From CAZNXJ01 sp964577115 (GTDB lineage Bacteria; Planctomycetota; Planctomycetia; Pirellulales; Pirellulaceae), in the NCBI GenBank assembly GCA_964577115.1, contig CAZNXJ010000001.1:269989-333988 (forward strand): 64,000 nucleotides of DNA. Direction: 5' to 3'. The position numbers were made by a program, and so were the translations under genes. Shown piece by piece: positions 37,998 through 46,652 of this stretch (its first letter is position 1; every line of letters starts with the position of its first letter). The notes under the pieces are model-generated. The model was not told the origin of the DNA and ran no database searches. It saw only the letters and a list, made by a program, of their open reading frames with translations.

Positions 37998-40835
37998 TTG
38001 TCGAGCGACTTGACCAACGGAAACGGGTCGGAAGGACGGCTGCTGGATCTGCCGATCGAAGACGAGCTGAAGGAGAGCTATCTCACGTACGCGATGAGCG
38101 TCATCGTCAGCCGCGCGCTGCCGGACGTACGGGATGGGCTGAAGCCTTCGCAGCGCCGCATTCTCGTGGCGATGAACGACCTGAATCTGGGGCCTGGCGC
38201 GGCGCGCGTCAAGTGCGCGAAGATCTCGGGTGACACGAGCGGCAACTATCATCCTCACGGCGAAAGCGTCATCTATCCGACGCTCGTGCGCATGGCCCAG
38301 GAATGGAACATGCGCCATGTGCTGATCGACAAGCAGGGCAACTTCGGTTCGATTGCCGGCTTGCCTGCGGCGGCGATGCGGTACACGGAAGCTCGCCTGT
38401 CGCCCGTGGCCGCCATGATGCTTGAAGACCTCAAGCTCGACACGGTGGACTACACGCCGACGTATGACGAGCGGGGGATGGAGCCGACGGTGCTCCCGTC
38501 GAAGTTTCCCAACCTGCTCGTCAACGGTGCAATGGGCATCGCAGTGGGCATGGCGACCTCGATCCCGCCCCACAACCTGAACGAAATTTGCGATGCACTG
38601 ATCCGAGTGATCGACGATCCGGACGTGTCGATTAACGAGCTGCTGACGATCGTCAAAGGCCCGGACTTCCCAACCGGCGGCATCATCTGTGGCCGGAGCG
38701 GCATTTTGCGCGGTTATCATACCGGCCGCAGTACGATCACCGTGCGAGCTCGGGCGCACATCGAAGAAACGGCCAAGGGCCGCGCGCGGATTATCGTCAC
38801 CGAGATCCCTTATCAGCAGTTCCGTGACCGGGTCGTCGAGAAGATCGCATCCCTCGTCAACGAAGGCCGCATCAAGGGGATCAGCGAGATCCGCGATGAA
38901 AGCGACCTGAAAGAGCCGGTGCGCCTGGTTATCGAAATCAAGCGTGACGCAGATCCCGAGATCGTACTGAACCAGCTCTATCAATATTCGCCTCTACAGG
39001 ACTCCTTCTCGATCATCTTCCTGGCGCTCGTCAACGGCAAGCCGCGCGAGCTGAACTTCAAGGAGATGCTTCAGGAGTTCATCCGGCACCGCGTGATCGT
39101 GATCCGGCGCCGGACGCAGTTCCTGCTGTCTCGAGCGCGCAAACGCAAACATACGATCGAAGGCCAGTTGCTCGCCCTGGCCAACATCGACGAAATCATT
39201 CGGCTCATTCGCCAATCGCGGACGCAGGCCGAGGCGAAGATTGCGCTGATGGGCGTCGAGGCGCCGGCGTCCATGATGCAGCGCGCGCTGGGCGAGGAAG
39301 GCTTCCGCATCTTCCAGGAAGAACGCGGTGTCGCTGACACCTACACGCTTACCGCCGTGCAGGCCGAGTCGATCATTCGCATGACGCTCGGCCAGCTCGT
39401 CAATCTCGAGCAGGAGCGCCTCGCAGGCGAGCACCAAAAGCTGCTCGACGAGATCCGCGAGTACCTGCGGATCCTGTCGGACGAGCGCAACATCCTGGAG
39501 ATCATCAAAGAAGACCTGGCGGAAATTCGGCGCAAGTTCGGCGAACCGCGGCGGACGGAAATCAGCGACGAGGAGCTTGGCGAAGTCAACCTCGAGGACC
39601 TGATCGCCGAAGAAACGATGGTCGTGACGATTAGCCACCAGGGCTACATCAAGCGGATCCCGGCGAGCACCTACCGGGCGCAGAAGCGCGGCGGCAAGGG
39701 GATGCGCGGCGCTGCGACGGAAGAAGAAGATCCCATCCGCCATTTGTTCGTTGCCAGCACGCACGCCTACCTGCTGTTCTTTACCAACAAGGGCAAGGTT
39801 TACTGGCTGAAGGTCTATGACATTCCGCAGCTGAGCCGCGAGAGCCGCGGCCGCGCGATCGTCAACCTGCTGAACCTCGAGGAAGGGGAGCAGATCGCCG
39901 ATTGCCGCGCGGTGCGCTCGTTCGACCAGCCCAACCATTACCTCATGATGGCCACCCGCAAGGGGCTCGTGAAAAAGACGCTGCTCGAAGCCTACAGTCG
40001 GCCCAAGCGCGGCGGCATCATCGCGATCAAGCTGCGCGAGGACGACGAGCTGGTGGACATCGCCATTGTCAAACCGGGTGACGAAGTCGTGTTGGCCACG
40101 GCGAACGGCATGGCCATTCGCTTCCGCGAATCGGACGTGCGGCCGATGGGCCGCAATACGTCGGGTGTGAAAGGCATCACGCTGGTCGGCGACGACCGGC
40201 TGGTCAGCATGGTAGTCGCCGATTCCGATGCGACGCTGCTGACGGCCTGCGAGCACGGTTACGGAAAACGCACGTACTTCGGCCCCGGCAGCCCGCTGGC
40301 GCTCGACAACGGCAGTGAGCCCTCCGCGACGGAAAACGGGGAAGGGGAGGAAGACGTCGAATCGCCGGAAGACGTCAGCGCCGAAAGCGAGGCTCCCGAG
40401 ACGGACGAAGAGGAGAGCTCGTCGAGCAACCGCTATCGGACGCAGAAGCGCGGCGGCAAGGGGCTACGCGACATTAAGACCACCAAGCGCAACGGCCGCG
40501 TCATCGGCGCGATCCGTGTCAAGGACGACGACGAGGTGCTGATGATGACCGCGCGCGGCAAGATCCAGCGGATCAAGGCGTCGGACATCAGCGTCATTGG
40601 TCGCAACACGCAGGGGGTTCGCATCATGAGCCTCGACGAAGGCGACAAGCTCGCGGCGCTCGTCTATGTGCCGCAAGAGAACTCGACGGACGACGAAGAC
40701 GCCGCCGGCGAAATCGCCTCAACCCCCATGGCTCCCGCCGCCGAACCGACGCTCCCCGGTGATATGCGCGATTCCGCAGAGGAGTCGGACAACGGGGCCG
40801 AGCCGGCGGAAGAAGAGAACGACGGCGAGGAGTAA
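37998..40835 (+). CDS. gyrA: DNA gyrase subunit A
   Basis: 945 residues from a TTG at 37998 preceded by AAAGGA. The breakage-reunion domain has the active-site Tyr129 (AAMRYTEARL) and GDTSGNYHPHGES; the residue matching E. coli Ser83 is Ser90, and that matching Asp87 is Pro94. The C-terminal beta-pinwheel starts with a GyrA box QKRGGKG at 562-568, and an identical QKRGGKG recurs at 816-822 after an acidic Ser/Glu insert of about 45 residues (771-815). The C-terminal tail is also acidic. With GyrB it introduces negative supercoils using ATP. No gyrB is in the window. Longer than E. coli GyrA (875) because of the acidic insert and tail. Confidence 0.97.
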   Translation: MSSDLTNGNGSEGRLLDLPIEDELKESYLTYAMSVIVSRALPDVRDGLKPSQRRILVAMNDLNLGPGAARVKCAKISGDTSGNYHPHGESVIYPTLVRMAQEWNMRHVLIDKQGNFGSIAGLPAAAMRYTEARLSPVAAMMLEDLKLDTVDYTPTYDERGMEPTVLPSKFPNLLVNGAMGIAVGMATSIPPHNLNEICDALIRVIDDPDVSINELLTIVKGPDFPTGGIICGRSGILRGYHTGRSTITVRARAHIEETAKGRARIIVTEIPYQQFRDRVVEKIASLVNEGRIKGISEIRDESDLKEPVRLVIEIKRDADPEIVLNQLYQYSPLQDSFSIIFLALVNGKPRELNFKEMLQEFIRHRVIVIRRRTQFLLSRARKRKHTIEGQLLALANIDEIIRLIRQSRTQAEAKIALMGVEAPASMMQRALGEEGFRIFQEERGVADTYTLTAVQAESIIRMTLGQLVNLEQERLAGEHQKLLDEIREYLRILSDERNILEIIKEDLAEIRRKFGEPRRTEISDEELGEVNLEDLIAEETMVVTISHQGYIKRIPASTYRAQKRGGKGMRGAATEEEDPIRHLFVASTHAYLLFFTNKGKVYWLKVYDIPQLSRESRGRAIVNLLNLEEGEQIADCRAVRSFDQPNHYLMMATRKGLVKKTLLEAYSRPKRGGIIAIKLREDDELVDIAIVKPGDEVVLATANGMAIRFRESDVRPMGRNTSGVKGITLVGDDRLVSMVVADSDATLLTACEHGYGKRTYFGPGSPLALDNGSEPSATENGEGEEDVESPEDVSAESEAPETDEEESSSSNRYRTQKRGGKGLRDIKTTKRNGRVIGAIRVKDDDEVLMMTARGKIQRIKASDISVIGRNTQGVRIMSLDEGDKLAALVYVPQENSTDDEDAAGEIASTPMAPAAEPTLPGDMRDSAEESDNGAEPAEEENDGEE

Positions 40836-40944
40836 TTGCTGCTGTCGGCGAGGTTTCCGGCATCGCGCGGCCCCAAGCTGCACCGCTGCTAAACGTGTTG
40901 AATTTGGCAGATGGTCCGAAGATTGGGATCCTTCTGCTTGCGCT

Positions 40945-40977
40945 TTGCGAGGCACGGCGCGAGTTTCAATCTATAAT
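40945..40977 (+). promoter_or_regulatory. Possible promoter of the UDP-glucose dehydrogenase gene
   Basis: TATAAT at 40972-40977 is a perfect -10 box about 100 bp before the gene. The nearest -35-like sequence, TTGCGA (40945-40950), is 21 bp away, too far for a standard promoter, so only the -10 is convincing. Confidence 0.45.
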
Positions 40978-41076
40978 TTCGTCGATCGTGCGATCGAACG
41001 TATGGTGTTTCTTGTTTAGGGACGGGAAGGCTGATTTGACAATCGATATGGTTGAACAAAGAGCGGAGCGGGCGAC

Positions 41077-42390
41077 ATGAAGATCGCGATGATTGGGACG
41101 GGGTACGTGGGCCTTGTGACGGGCACCTGCTTCGCCGATTCGGGCAATGATGTCACGTGCGTCGACATCGACGAAAAGAAAATCCAGGGGCTGCGGGAAG
41201 GGAAGATCCCGATCTATGAGCCCGGTCTGTCGGAAATGGTGCTGCGCAACGCCAAGGCGGGCCGGCTGATGTTCACCACGAACCTCGCCGAGGCGGTAAG
41301 CACTGCCACGGTCGTGTACCTGGCCGTTGGCACGCCGCAATCGGCGGACGGGTCGGCTGACCTGACGGCCTTGCGCTCCGTCGTCACGCAGCTCGCACCC
41401 CACCTGCGCACCGACGCGATTCTCGTCATCAAGAGCACCGTGCCCGTGGGCACGAATGAAGAGACCTATCGGCGCTTGCGCGAATTGACAGGCCGCGAAT
41501 GCGACGTGGCAAGCAACCCGGAGTTCCTCAAAGAGGGAGCCGCGATTCAGGACTTCACGTTCCCCGACCGGGTCGTTGTCGGCGTGCGCCGCCCCGAAGT
41601 GGCCGAGGTGCTGCGGGATCTGTACAGTCCGTTCCTCCGCACGGACAAGCCGTTCCTGGTGATGTCTCCGGAGAGCGCCGAGCTGACGAAGTATGTCGCC
41701 AACGCCCTGCTATCGACGAAGATCAGCTTCATCAACGAGATGGCGAATCTCTGCGAACGGATGGGAGGCGACATCAACGACGTGCGGCGCGGTATCGGGC
41801 ACGATCAGCGCATTGGCTTCGCCTTTCTCTTCCCGGGCGTCGGTTACGGCGGAAGCTGCTTCCCCAAAGATGTGCGCGCCTTGTCCAGCATGGCTCGCCG
41901 GCTAGGCGTCGAGCCGCTGATTCTCGACGCCGTCGATGAAGTGAACAATCGCCAGAAGCGCGTTTTGATCGAAAAGTTCGCCGAATGGTTTGAGGGCGAT
42001 CTGAAAGGGAAACGCATCGCCGTCTGGGGGCTCGCCTTCAAGCCGCGTACCGATGATGTGCGCGAAGCGCCCGCCCTGGTGCTGATCGACTGGCTGCTCG
42101 AGCGCGGCGCGTCGGTCGCCGTGCACGATCCGGAGGCCATGAATAACGTCCGGGCGCAGTATGGGGATCGACTACAGTACTACGACCTGCCGCTCGACGC
42201 GCTCGAAAACGCCGACGCGCTCGCGATTTGCACGGAGTGGAGCGAGTTTCGCAATCCGGATTTCGAACAGATGCGGAGCTTGATGGCCAAGCCGTTGATC
42301 TTCGACGGCCGCAATCTGTACGATCCACAGGTCATGCGCGATCTGGGCTTTACCTACTATTCGATCGGACGGTCGACGGTTCGCAGCTGA
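41077..42390 (+). CDS. ugd: UDP-glucose 6-dehydrogenase
   Basis: 437 residues, close to bacterial Ugd/TuaD proteins. An NAD-binding GTGYVG lies at 7-12, SNPEFLKEGAA in the middle, and the catalytic Cys261 in GYGGSCFPKDVRAL; the C-terminal domain carries VWGLAFKPRTDDVREAPA. The enzyme oxidises UDP-glucose to UDP-glucuronate with two NAD+ in the cytoplasm, feeding exopolysaccharide or lipopolysaccharide synthesis. Related UDP-ManNAc dehydrogenases share the motifs, but KSTVPVGTNEETYRRL and overall length fit Ugd. It is probably expressed from its own promoter and may extend into cutA 130 bp downstream. Confidence 0.94.
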   Translation: MKIAMIGTGYVGLVTGTCFADSGNDVTCVDIDEKKIQGLREGKIPIYEPGLSEMVLRNAKAGRLMFTTNLAEAVSTATVVYLAVGTPQSADGSADLTALRSVVTQLAPHLRTDAILVIKSTVPVGTNEETYRRLRELTGRECDVASNPEFLKEGAAIQDFTFPDRVVVGVRRPEVAEVLRDLYSPFLRTDKPFLVMSPESAELTKYVANALLSTKISFINEMANLCERMGGDINDVRRGIGHDQRIGFAFLFPGVGYGGSCFPKDVRALSSMARRLGVEPLILDAVDEVNNRQKRVLIEKFAEWFEGDLKGKRIAVWGLAFKPRTDDVREAPALVLIDWLLERGASVAVHDPEAMNNVRAQYGDRLQYYDLPLDALENADALAICTEWSEFRNPDFEQMRSLMAKPLIFDGRNLYDPQVMRDLGFTYYSIGRSTVRS

Positions 42391-42520
42391 CCGCTTCGCC
42401 TCGGCAATGCAGCCGCATCCACCCTGCCGGCTCGCCGTAGAAGAGGACAGTGCGCGAGCGGTTGCGACGGATCACGAGCAGCATGGCATCCACAGACCGA
42501 TGCGACGGAGGAGGCGGTCG

Positions 42521-42844
42521 ATGACACAGGCGATTCAAGTGGTGACCACGACGGCCGAGAAAGCCGATGCGCAGCGCATCGCGGCGGCGCTGGTCGAGCG
42601 GCGTTTGGCGGCGTGCGTTCAGGTTGATGGTCCCATCGAGAGCTGTTACCGCTGGCAGGGGTCGATCGAAAGGGCCACGGAATGGCGATGCGTCGTGAAA
42701 ACCACCGATGATCGCTACTCGGACGTCGAATCGGCGATCCGCGAACTGCACTCGTACGACGAACCGGAAATCCTGGCCGTACCTGTCGTCGCCGGGAGCC
42801 CGGGATATCTCCGGTGGTTGGACGAAGAAACGCGCCCGGCTTAG
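42521..42844 (+). CDS. cutA: CutA-family divalent ion tolerance protein
   Basis: 107 residues from the ATG at 42521, preceded by GGAGGAGGCGG; a longer frame to 42407 lacks family sequence. The CutA fold is clear: TTTAEKADAQRIAAALVE, RLAACVQVDGPIESCYRWQG, EWRCVVKTT and HSYDEPEILAVPVVAG. CutA is a small trimeric cytoplasmic ferredoxin-like protein linked to copper tolerance in E. coli; its general role is unsettled. Gene position after ugd is probably incidental. Confidence 0.94.
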   Translation: MTQAIQVVTTTAEKADAQRIAAALVERRLAACVQVDGPIESCYRWQGSIERATEWRCVVKTTDDRYSDVESAIRELHSYDEPEILAVPVVAGSPGYLRWLDEETRPA

Positions 42845-42946
42845 GCAAAATCATTTGTGGCGCCGGCCATGCGCCGCAGCCGTGATCGGTGCTGTCGGCG
42901 CGCCGGCACCGAGCGGATCGAGGCCGCAGAAGGAGAGAGTCGCGCG

Positions 42947-43378
42947 ATGGAGGGGTACCGCATCCATGGTTCCATTCATCCTCGTCCGCCCGGGTTGGAG
43001 ACTATCGATCGGGTGGTGAACGAACGCCAGATGCGCGTGCTCGACGTCCGCCCCGAGATGCTGGCGGCCCATTTCCCGCACAGTTTCGAGCAGGCTGCCG
43101 AGCAGCTTCAGAGATTGCCTCGGCTGTTTTTCGAGCCCGATGGGTCGTTCGTGTGGGTAACCGAAGCGAACGGCGCGTCGTGGCAGCTGGACGGTGTGCT
43201 CTACGACCGCAACGGATTTCTGCAGTTTGTCGATGTGCACGGCGAGTTCACTCGGGAGACGATCGCATCGCTGCTGGAAGCGGTTGCCGGAACACAGCCC
43301 GTGATGTTTCAGTTGGCGCGCGAAGCGGTGTTTGTGGATCAGGACGAGCTGTTCCGCGTCTGCCGGATCGAGCGGTGA
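42947..43378 (+). CDS. Conserved-looking hypothetical protein, 143 residues
   Basis: From the ATG at 42947 with an AGGAGAGAG site. The sequence (MEGYRIHGSIHPRPPGLETI, then FFEPDGSFVWVTEANGASWQ, LDGVLYDRNGFLQFVDVHG) is alpha/beta in character, with no signal peptide or membrane helix. I do not recognise the family. Good codon structure and a clear ribosome site support a real gene; it lies 102 bp after cutA on the same strand. Confidence 0.75.
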   Translation: MEGYRIHGSIHPRPPGLETIDRVVNERQMRVLDVRPEMLAAHFPHSFEQAAEQLQRLPRLFFEPDGSFVWVTEANGASWQLDGVLYDRNGFLQFVDVHGEFTRETIASLLEAVAGTQPVMFQLAREAVFVDQDELFRVCRIER

Positions 43379-43416
43379 ACGGCCGACGGGGCGGCGCCGC
43401 CTGCCAGGCGACGAAT

Positions 43417-43425
43417 TGTTATACT
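43417..43425 (+). promoter_or_regulatory. Extended -10 promoter before the FKBP gene
   Basis: TG-T-TATACT at 43417-43425 forms an extended -10 element about 90 bp before the start; no -35 box is needed or seen. Confidence 0.5.
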
Positions 43426-43513
43426 CAGGCGAGGTATCTCCGGCGCATGGCATCTGCCCGCGTCGTCCAATCAGCCCTTCCAATCCCTCCCCCGAGGCTT
43501 AGGTAGTAGTGTG

Positions 43514-44212
43514 ATGAAGATGCGTATCGCTCTTGTTATCGGGTCGTTGTGGTTCGCCGGGGCGGCGATTGCCCAGGATGAATTGCCACCGGCGAGGAAT
43601 GCTCAGGCCGTCGAGTTCAAGGACCGCCGCGAGAAGGCCAGCTATGGGTTCGGTTATCAGATCGGTCACAATCTCCACCGGATGCGGATGGATCTTTCCT
43701 GGGAGATGCTGGTCCGCGGTCTCCAGACGGGGCTGCGCGGCGAGAAGCCGGCGGCTCCCGAGCAGGAATTATTGACCGCCATGCAGGAACACGAACGCGT
43801 GGTCCGGACGAAAGTCGCCGCGACCAACAAGCAGGAAGGCGAGGCGTTTCTCAAGGCGAACAAAGAAAAGCCGGGCGTGACAACGCTCGACAGCGGGCTC
43901 CAGTACCAGGTGCTCCAAGAGGGCAAAGGCCCGAAGCCCAAAGTCACCGACCGAGTGCGAACGCACTATCACGGCACGCTGATTGACGGGACCGTTTTCG
44001 ACAGCTCGGTAGAACGGGGCGAACCGGTGACGTTCGGTGTGAGCGAAGTGATTCCCGGCTGGTCCGAAGCGCTCCAGCTCATGTCGGTCGGATCGAAGTG
44101 GCGCCTGTTCGTGCCATCCGAGCTGGCCTATGGAGTTCAGGGAGCCGGCCCGGATATCGGACCGAATAGCGTTCTGATTTTCGAAGTCGAGTTGCTCGGC
44201 ATCGAGCAATAG
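43514..44212 (+). CDS. FKBP-type peptidyl-prolyl isomerase, exported
   Basis: 232 residues from the ATG at 43514 (a GTG directly precedes it). A signal peptide (MKMRIALVIGSLWFAGAAIA) ends near AQDE. An FKBP N-terminal dimerisation-type helical domain (ASYGFGYQIGHNLHRM, ALQTGLRG-like) covers about 30-115, then the FKBP catalytic domain: GLQYQVLQEGKGPKPK, VRTHYHGTLIDGTVFDSS, VIPGWSEALQLM, ELAYGVQGAG and NSVLIFEVELLGI. This is the Mip/FkpA layout: a periplasmic proline isomerase and folding helper. Confidence 0.95.
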   Translation: MKMRIALVIGSLWFAGAAIAQDELPPARNAQAVEFKDRREKASYGFGYQIGHNLHRMRMDLSWEMLVRGLQTGLRGEKPAAPEQELLTAMQEHERVVRTKVAATNKQEGEAFLKANKEKPGVTTLDSGLQYQVLQEGKGPKPKVTDRVRTHYHGTLIDGTVFDSSVERGEPVTFGVSEVIPGWSEALQLMSVGSKWRLFVPSELAYGVQGAGPDIGPNSVLIFEVELLGIEQ

Positions 44213-44274
44213 CGCGCTGGCGCCCTCCAGCGAACTCATTTTTTCTTTCCGCCTCCCGCGATAAAGGTACGTAC

Positions 44275-45459
44275 ATGCCCAAATTTCTGCTGCCGGTAAT
44301 CGCCCTTGGACTGCTCCTGACGAGCAGCACCGTGCGGTCGGCCGAACCGGTCGACGAAAGTCCGCTGCCGTTCAAACCGGTGCGAGCCTTCCCGAATCTG
44401 AGATTGCCGCGACCCATCGTGTTCACGCATGCGGGTGATGGATCGGGACGCGTGTTCATCGCGTCGCAGCTGGGCAAGGTGTTCGTGATGCCGAATGATC
44501 CGCAGATCGAAGAGCCAAGCGTTTTTCTCGATCTCGAGCCGCAGGTCACCTACAAGGATACGGAGAACGAGGAAGGCCTCTTGGGGCTCGCGTTCCATCC
44601 CAAGTATCCGGAGAACGGCGAGTTCTTCATCTACTACACCACAACCGAGCAGCCGCACACGTCGGTGATTTCGCGATTCCGCGTTAGTGCCGACGATCCG
44701 AACCGGGCGGACGCGGAGTATGAAGAAGAGCTGCTGCGGATCGAACAGCCGTATTGGAATCACAACGGCGGCGGTCTGGTCTTCGGCCCCGATGGATATC
44801 TCTATATTTCTCTGGGCGATGGCGGGTCCGCCAACGATCCGCTCAAGAATGGCCAGAACCTCGGGACGTTGTTCGGTACGATCCTGCGGATCGACGTGGA
44901 CCGCAAGGAAGAGGGCAAGAATTATGCGATTCCGCCCGACAATCCGTTCGTCAAGCACGAGGGAGCGCGGCCGGAAATCTACGCGTATGGCCTGCGCAAC
45001 GTTTGGGGCCTGTCGTTCGATCCCGCGACGGGGTTACTGTACGCGGCCGACGTCGGTCAGGATCTTTGGGAAGAAATCAACATTATCGTGAAGGGAGGCA
45101 ACTACGGCTGGAGCTTGCGGGAAGGCATGCACCGCTTCGGCCGCAATGGCTCCGATCCTCGCCCCGACCTGATCGAACCGATCTGGGAGTACAACCACTC
45201 GATCGGTAAATCGATCACCGGGGGCGTCGTCTATCGCGGCAAGAAGTTTCCCGAGCTCCAGGGGCTTTACCTTTACGCGGACTACATTACCGGGCGCATC
45301 TGGGCCCTGCGATATGACCCCCAACAGAAGAAGGTGCTCGCAAATCACCCGATCAAAGACGACATGATGCCGATCATCTCTTTCGGCGTCGACGCCGAAG
45401 GCGAAGTCTACATGACCGACAGCTTCGGGATGATCTACACCTTCGCAAAGGACGAATAA
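44275..45459 (+). CDS. PQQ-dependent sugar dehydrogenase (GSDH/sorbosone dehydrogenase family)
   Basis: 394 residues with a signal peptide (MPKFLLPVIALGLLLTSSTV, ending RSAEP). Soluble glucose/sorbosone dehydrogenase beta-propeller motifs follow: LPRPIVFTHAGDGSGRVFIA, EEGLLGLAFHPKYPENGEFF, WNHNGGGLVFGPDGYLYISL, DGGSANDPLKNGQNLGTLFG, AYGLRNVWGLSFDP and AADVGQDLWEEINI. The family oxidises sugars using PQQ; many members are untested and some bind no PQQ. Likely periplasmic. It converges on the RidA gene across a long inverted repeat. Confidence 0.92.
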   Translation: MPKFLLPVIALGLLLTSSTVRSAEPVDESPLPFKPVRAFPNLRLPRPIVFTHAGDGSGRVFIASQLGKVFVMPNDPQIEEPSVFLDLEPQVTYKDTENEEGLLGLAFHPKYPENGEFFIYYTTTEQPHTSVISRFRVSADDPNRADAEYEEELLRIEQPYWNHNGGGLVFGPDGYLYISLGDGGSANDPLKNGQNLGTLFGTILRIDVDRKEEGKNYAIPPDNPFVKHEGARPEIYAYGLRNVWGLSFDPATGLLYAADVGQDLWEEINIIVKGGNYGWSLREGMHRFGRNGSDPRPDLIEPIWEYNHSIGKSITGGVVYRGKKFPELQGLYLYADYITGRIWALRYDPQQKKVLANHPIKDDMMPIISFGVDAEGEVYMTDSFGMIYTFAKDE

Positions 45460-45482
45460 GGAAAAAGAATCTAAGGATGAAT

Positions 45483-45565
45483 GATGAAGGATGAATAGAA
45501 GGAGGCGGAAGAGTGAAGAAGGTTAAATCGGCCCTTCTTCATTCTTTCCTCCTTCCACCTTCATC
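45483..45565. terminator. Long purine/pyrimidine inverted repeat between convergent genes
   Basis: GAAGGAGG...GTGAAGAAGG (45497-45522) pairs imperfectly with CCTTCTTCATTC...CCTCCTTC (45532-45554), and GATGAAGG (45483-45490) with CCTTCATC further out. The whole 120-bp gap is strongly purine-rich on one side and pyrimidine-rich on the other. It may terminate both genes. Confidence 0.6.
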
Positions 45566-45579
45566 GGTTATCTCTTTTC

Positions 45580-46047
45580 TTATTCGGGCTTGATTTGGAA
45601 GATGGCTTCGACCTCGACGGTGATGTTGCCGGGGAGCGAGCCCATTCCGACGGCGCTGCGGGCGCCGACGCCGTGGTCGGGGCCGAGCAGTTCCTTGAAG
45701 ACATCGCTGAAGCCGTTGATGACGGCCGGATGCGCCGTGAAGTCGGGCGTGGCGTTCACCATGCCTAGCGTCTTGACGAGCCGCACGACGCGGTCGAGGC
45801 TGCCGAGGTGGTCGCGCAGCGAGGCGATCACGGCGAGGGCGGTCTGGCGAGCAGCCTCGTAGCCGGCCTGCTGATCTACCTCGGAGCCGACGCGGCCGAC
45901 CATCATCGTCTTGTCGGACTTCAGCGGCCCGTGGCCCGACACGTAGGCCAGATCGCCAACGATGAGCACGGGTTTATAAACGCCCTGTGCCTTCGGTGCG
46001 GGCGGCAGTTCCCAGTTCAGTTCCTTGAGCTTAGCTTCGACACTCAC
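45580..46047 (-). CDS. RidA/YjgF family protein
   Basis: 155 residues from a GTG at 46045-46047 with GGAGGAG (46054-46060) upstream; the longer frame to 46215 overlaps another gene and has no family sequence. RidA-like features: NWELPPAPKAQGVYKPVLIV, DLAYVSGHGPL, GYEAARQTALAVIASL, GMVNATPDF and GARSAVGMGSLPGN. This is the longer RidA subfamily often annotated as endoribonuclease L-PSP; the Arg that deaminates 2-aminoacrylate in true RidA proteins may align with the GARSAVG Arg. Role in imine detoxification is plausible but not certain. Confidence 0.92.
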   Translation of the reverse strand: MSVEAKLKELNWELPPAPKAQGVYKPVLIVGDLAYVSGHGPLKSDKTMMVGRVGSEVDQQAGYEAARQTALAVIASLRDHLGSLDRVVRLVKTLGMVNATPDFTAHPAVINGFSDVFKELLGPDHGVGARSAVGMGSLPGNITVEVEAIFQIKPE

Positions 46048-46135
46048 GCGCAACTCCTCCCCTGGGCGAACAACGAAGCGCAATCTCCGAATGATTGTGA
46101 CTCGCAGGCATTGTAGCGAGCCACCCGAGCGCGCT

Positions 46136-46417
46136 CTACCGCCGCTCGGCTTCGCCCGACTCACCTGCCTCGGCGGACGGACCCATTTCGGTGAGTGCGC
46201 TCGCTGAGTTTGCACGCACCAACGACTTGCGGCGGCGCTTGCGCAAGCGCCACGCGAGGCCCATCAGGACGCCAGGCGGTGCCAGTGCTGGCTGGGCGAG
46301 GAACCGCGCTGCGCGGCAGTCACGCAGCGGCCCGATCCCGAACTGGGCGGCCATGAACATCCCAAGCAGGAAGTTCAGCACGCCGAAGCTGATCAGCAGG
46401 AGTCCGTAAACCATCAT
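46136..46417 (-). CDS. Small membrane protein, hypothetical
   Basis: 93 residues from the ATG at 46415-46417 (second ATG at 46414). One strong helix (MMVYGLLLISFGVLNFLLGM) and a weaker one are followed by a very basic stretch (WRLRKRRRKSLVR) that would face the cytoplasm, then an acidic tail. It lies upstream of the RidA gene on the same strand. No family recognised; a weak ribosome site lowers confidence. Confidence 0.5.
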   Translation of the reverse strand: MMVYGLLLISFGVLNFLLGMFMAAQFGIGPLRDCRAARFLAQPALAPPGVLMGLAWRLRKRRRKSLVRANSASALTEMGPSAEAGESGEAERR

Positions 46418-46652
46418 CGATTGCGCCGCGTCACGCGAACCTCGAGGGCGTGGGTCGGGACCTGTACGATGGGGCGCTGGCCCAAGGGGCCTACCGAGCT
46501 GCGCCTGCCCGAGGCCGTTCGCCCCTGCCAAAGTCTATGCCACACCCGCGCAGCCTGCCTCGACAAACTCGCAAAACTTCTGCTAAGTTGGCTCACTCTA
46601 AAGATTTCGCTCGAGCGCGCATCCATTCCGGACTGGCCCCCACGGAGTCGCC

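Noticed and set aside
41036..41041. TTGACA just before the ugd gene
   Set aside because: It is only 36 bp from the start codon and no -10 box lies at the right distance.
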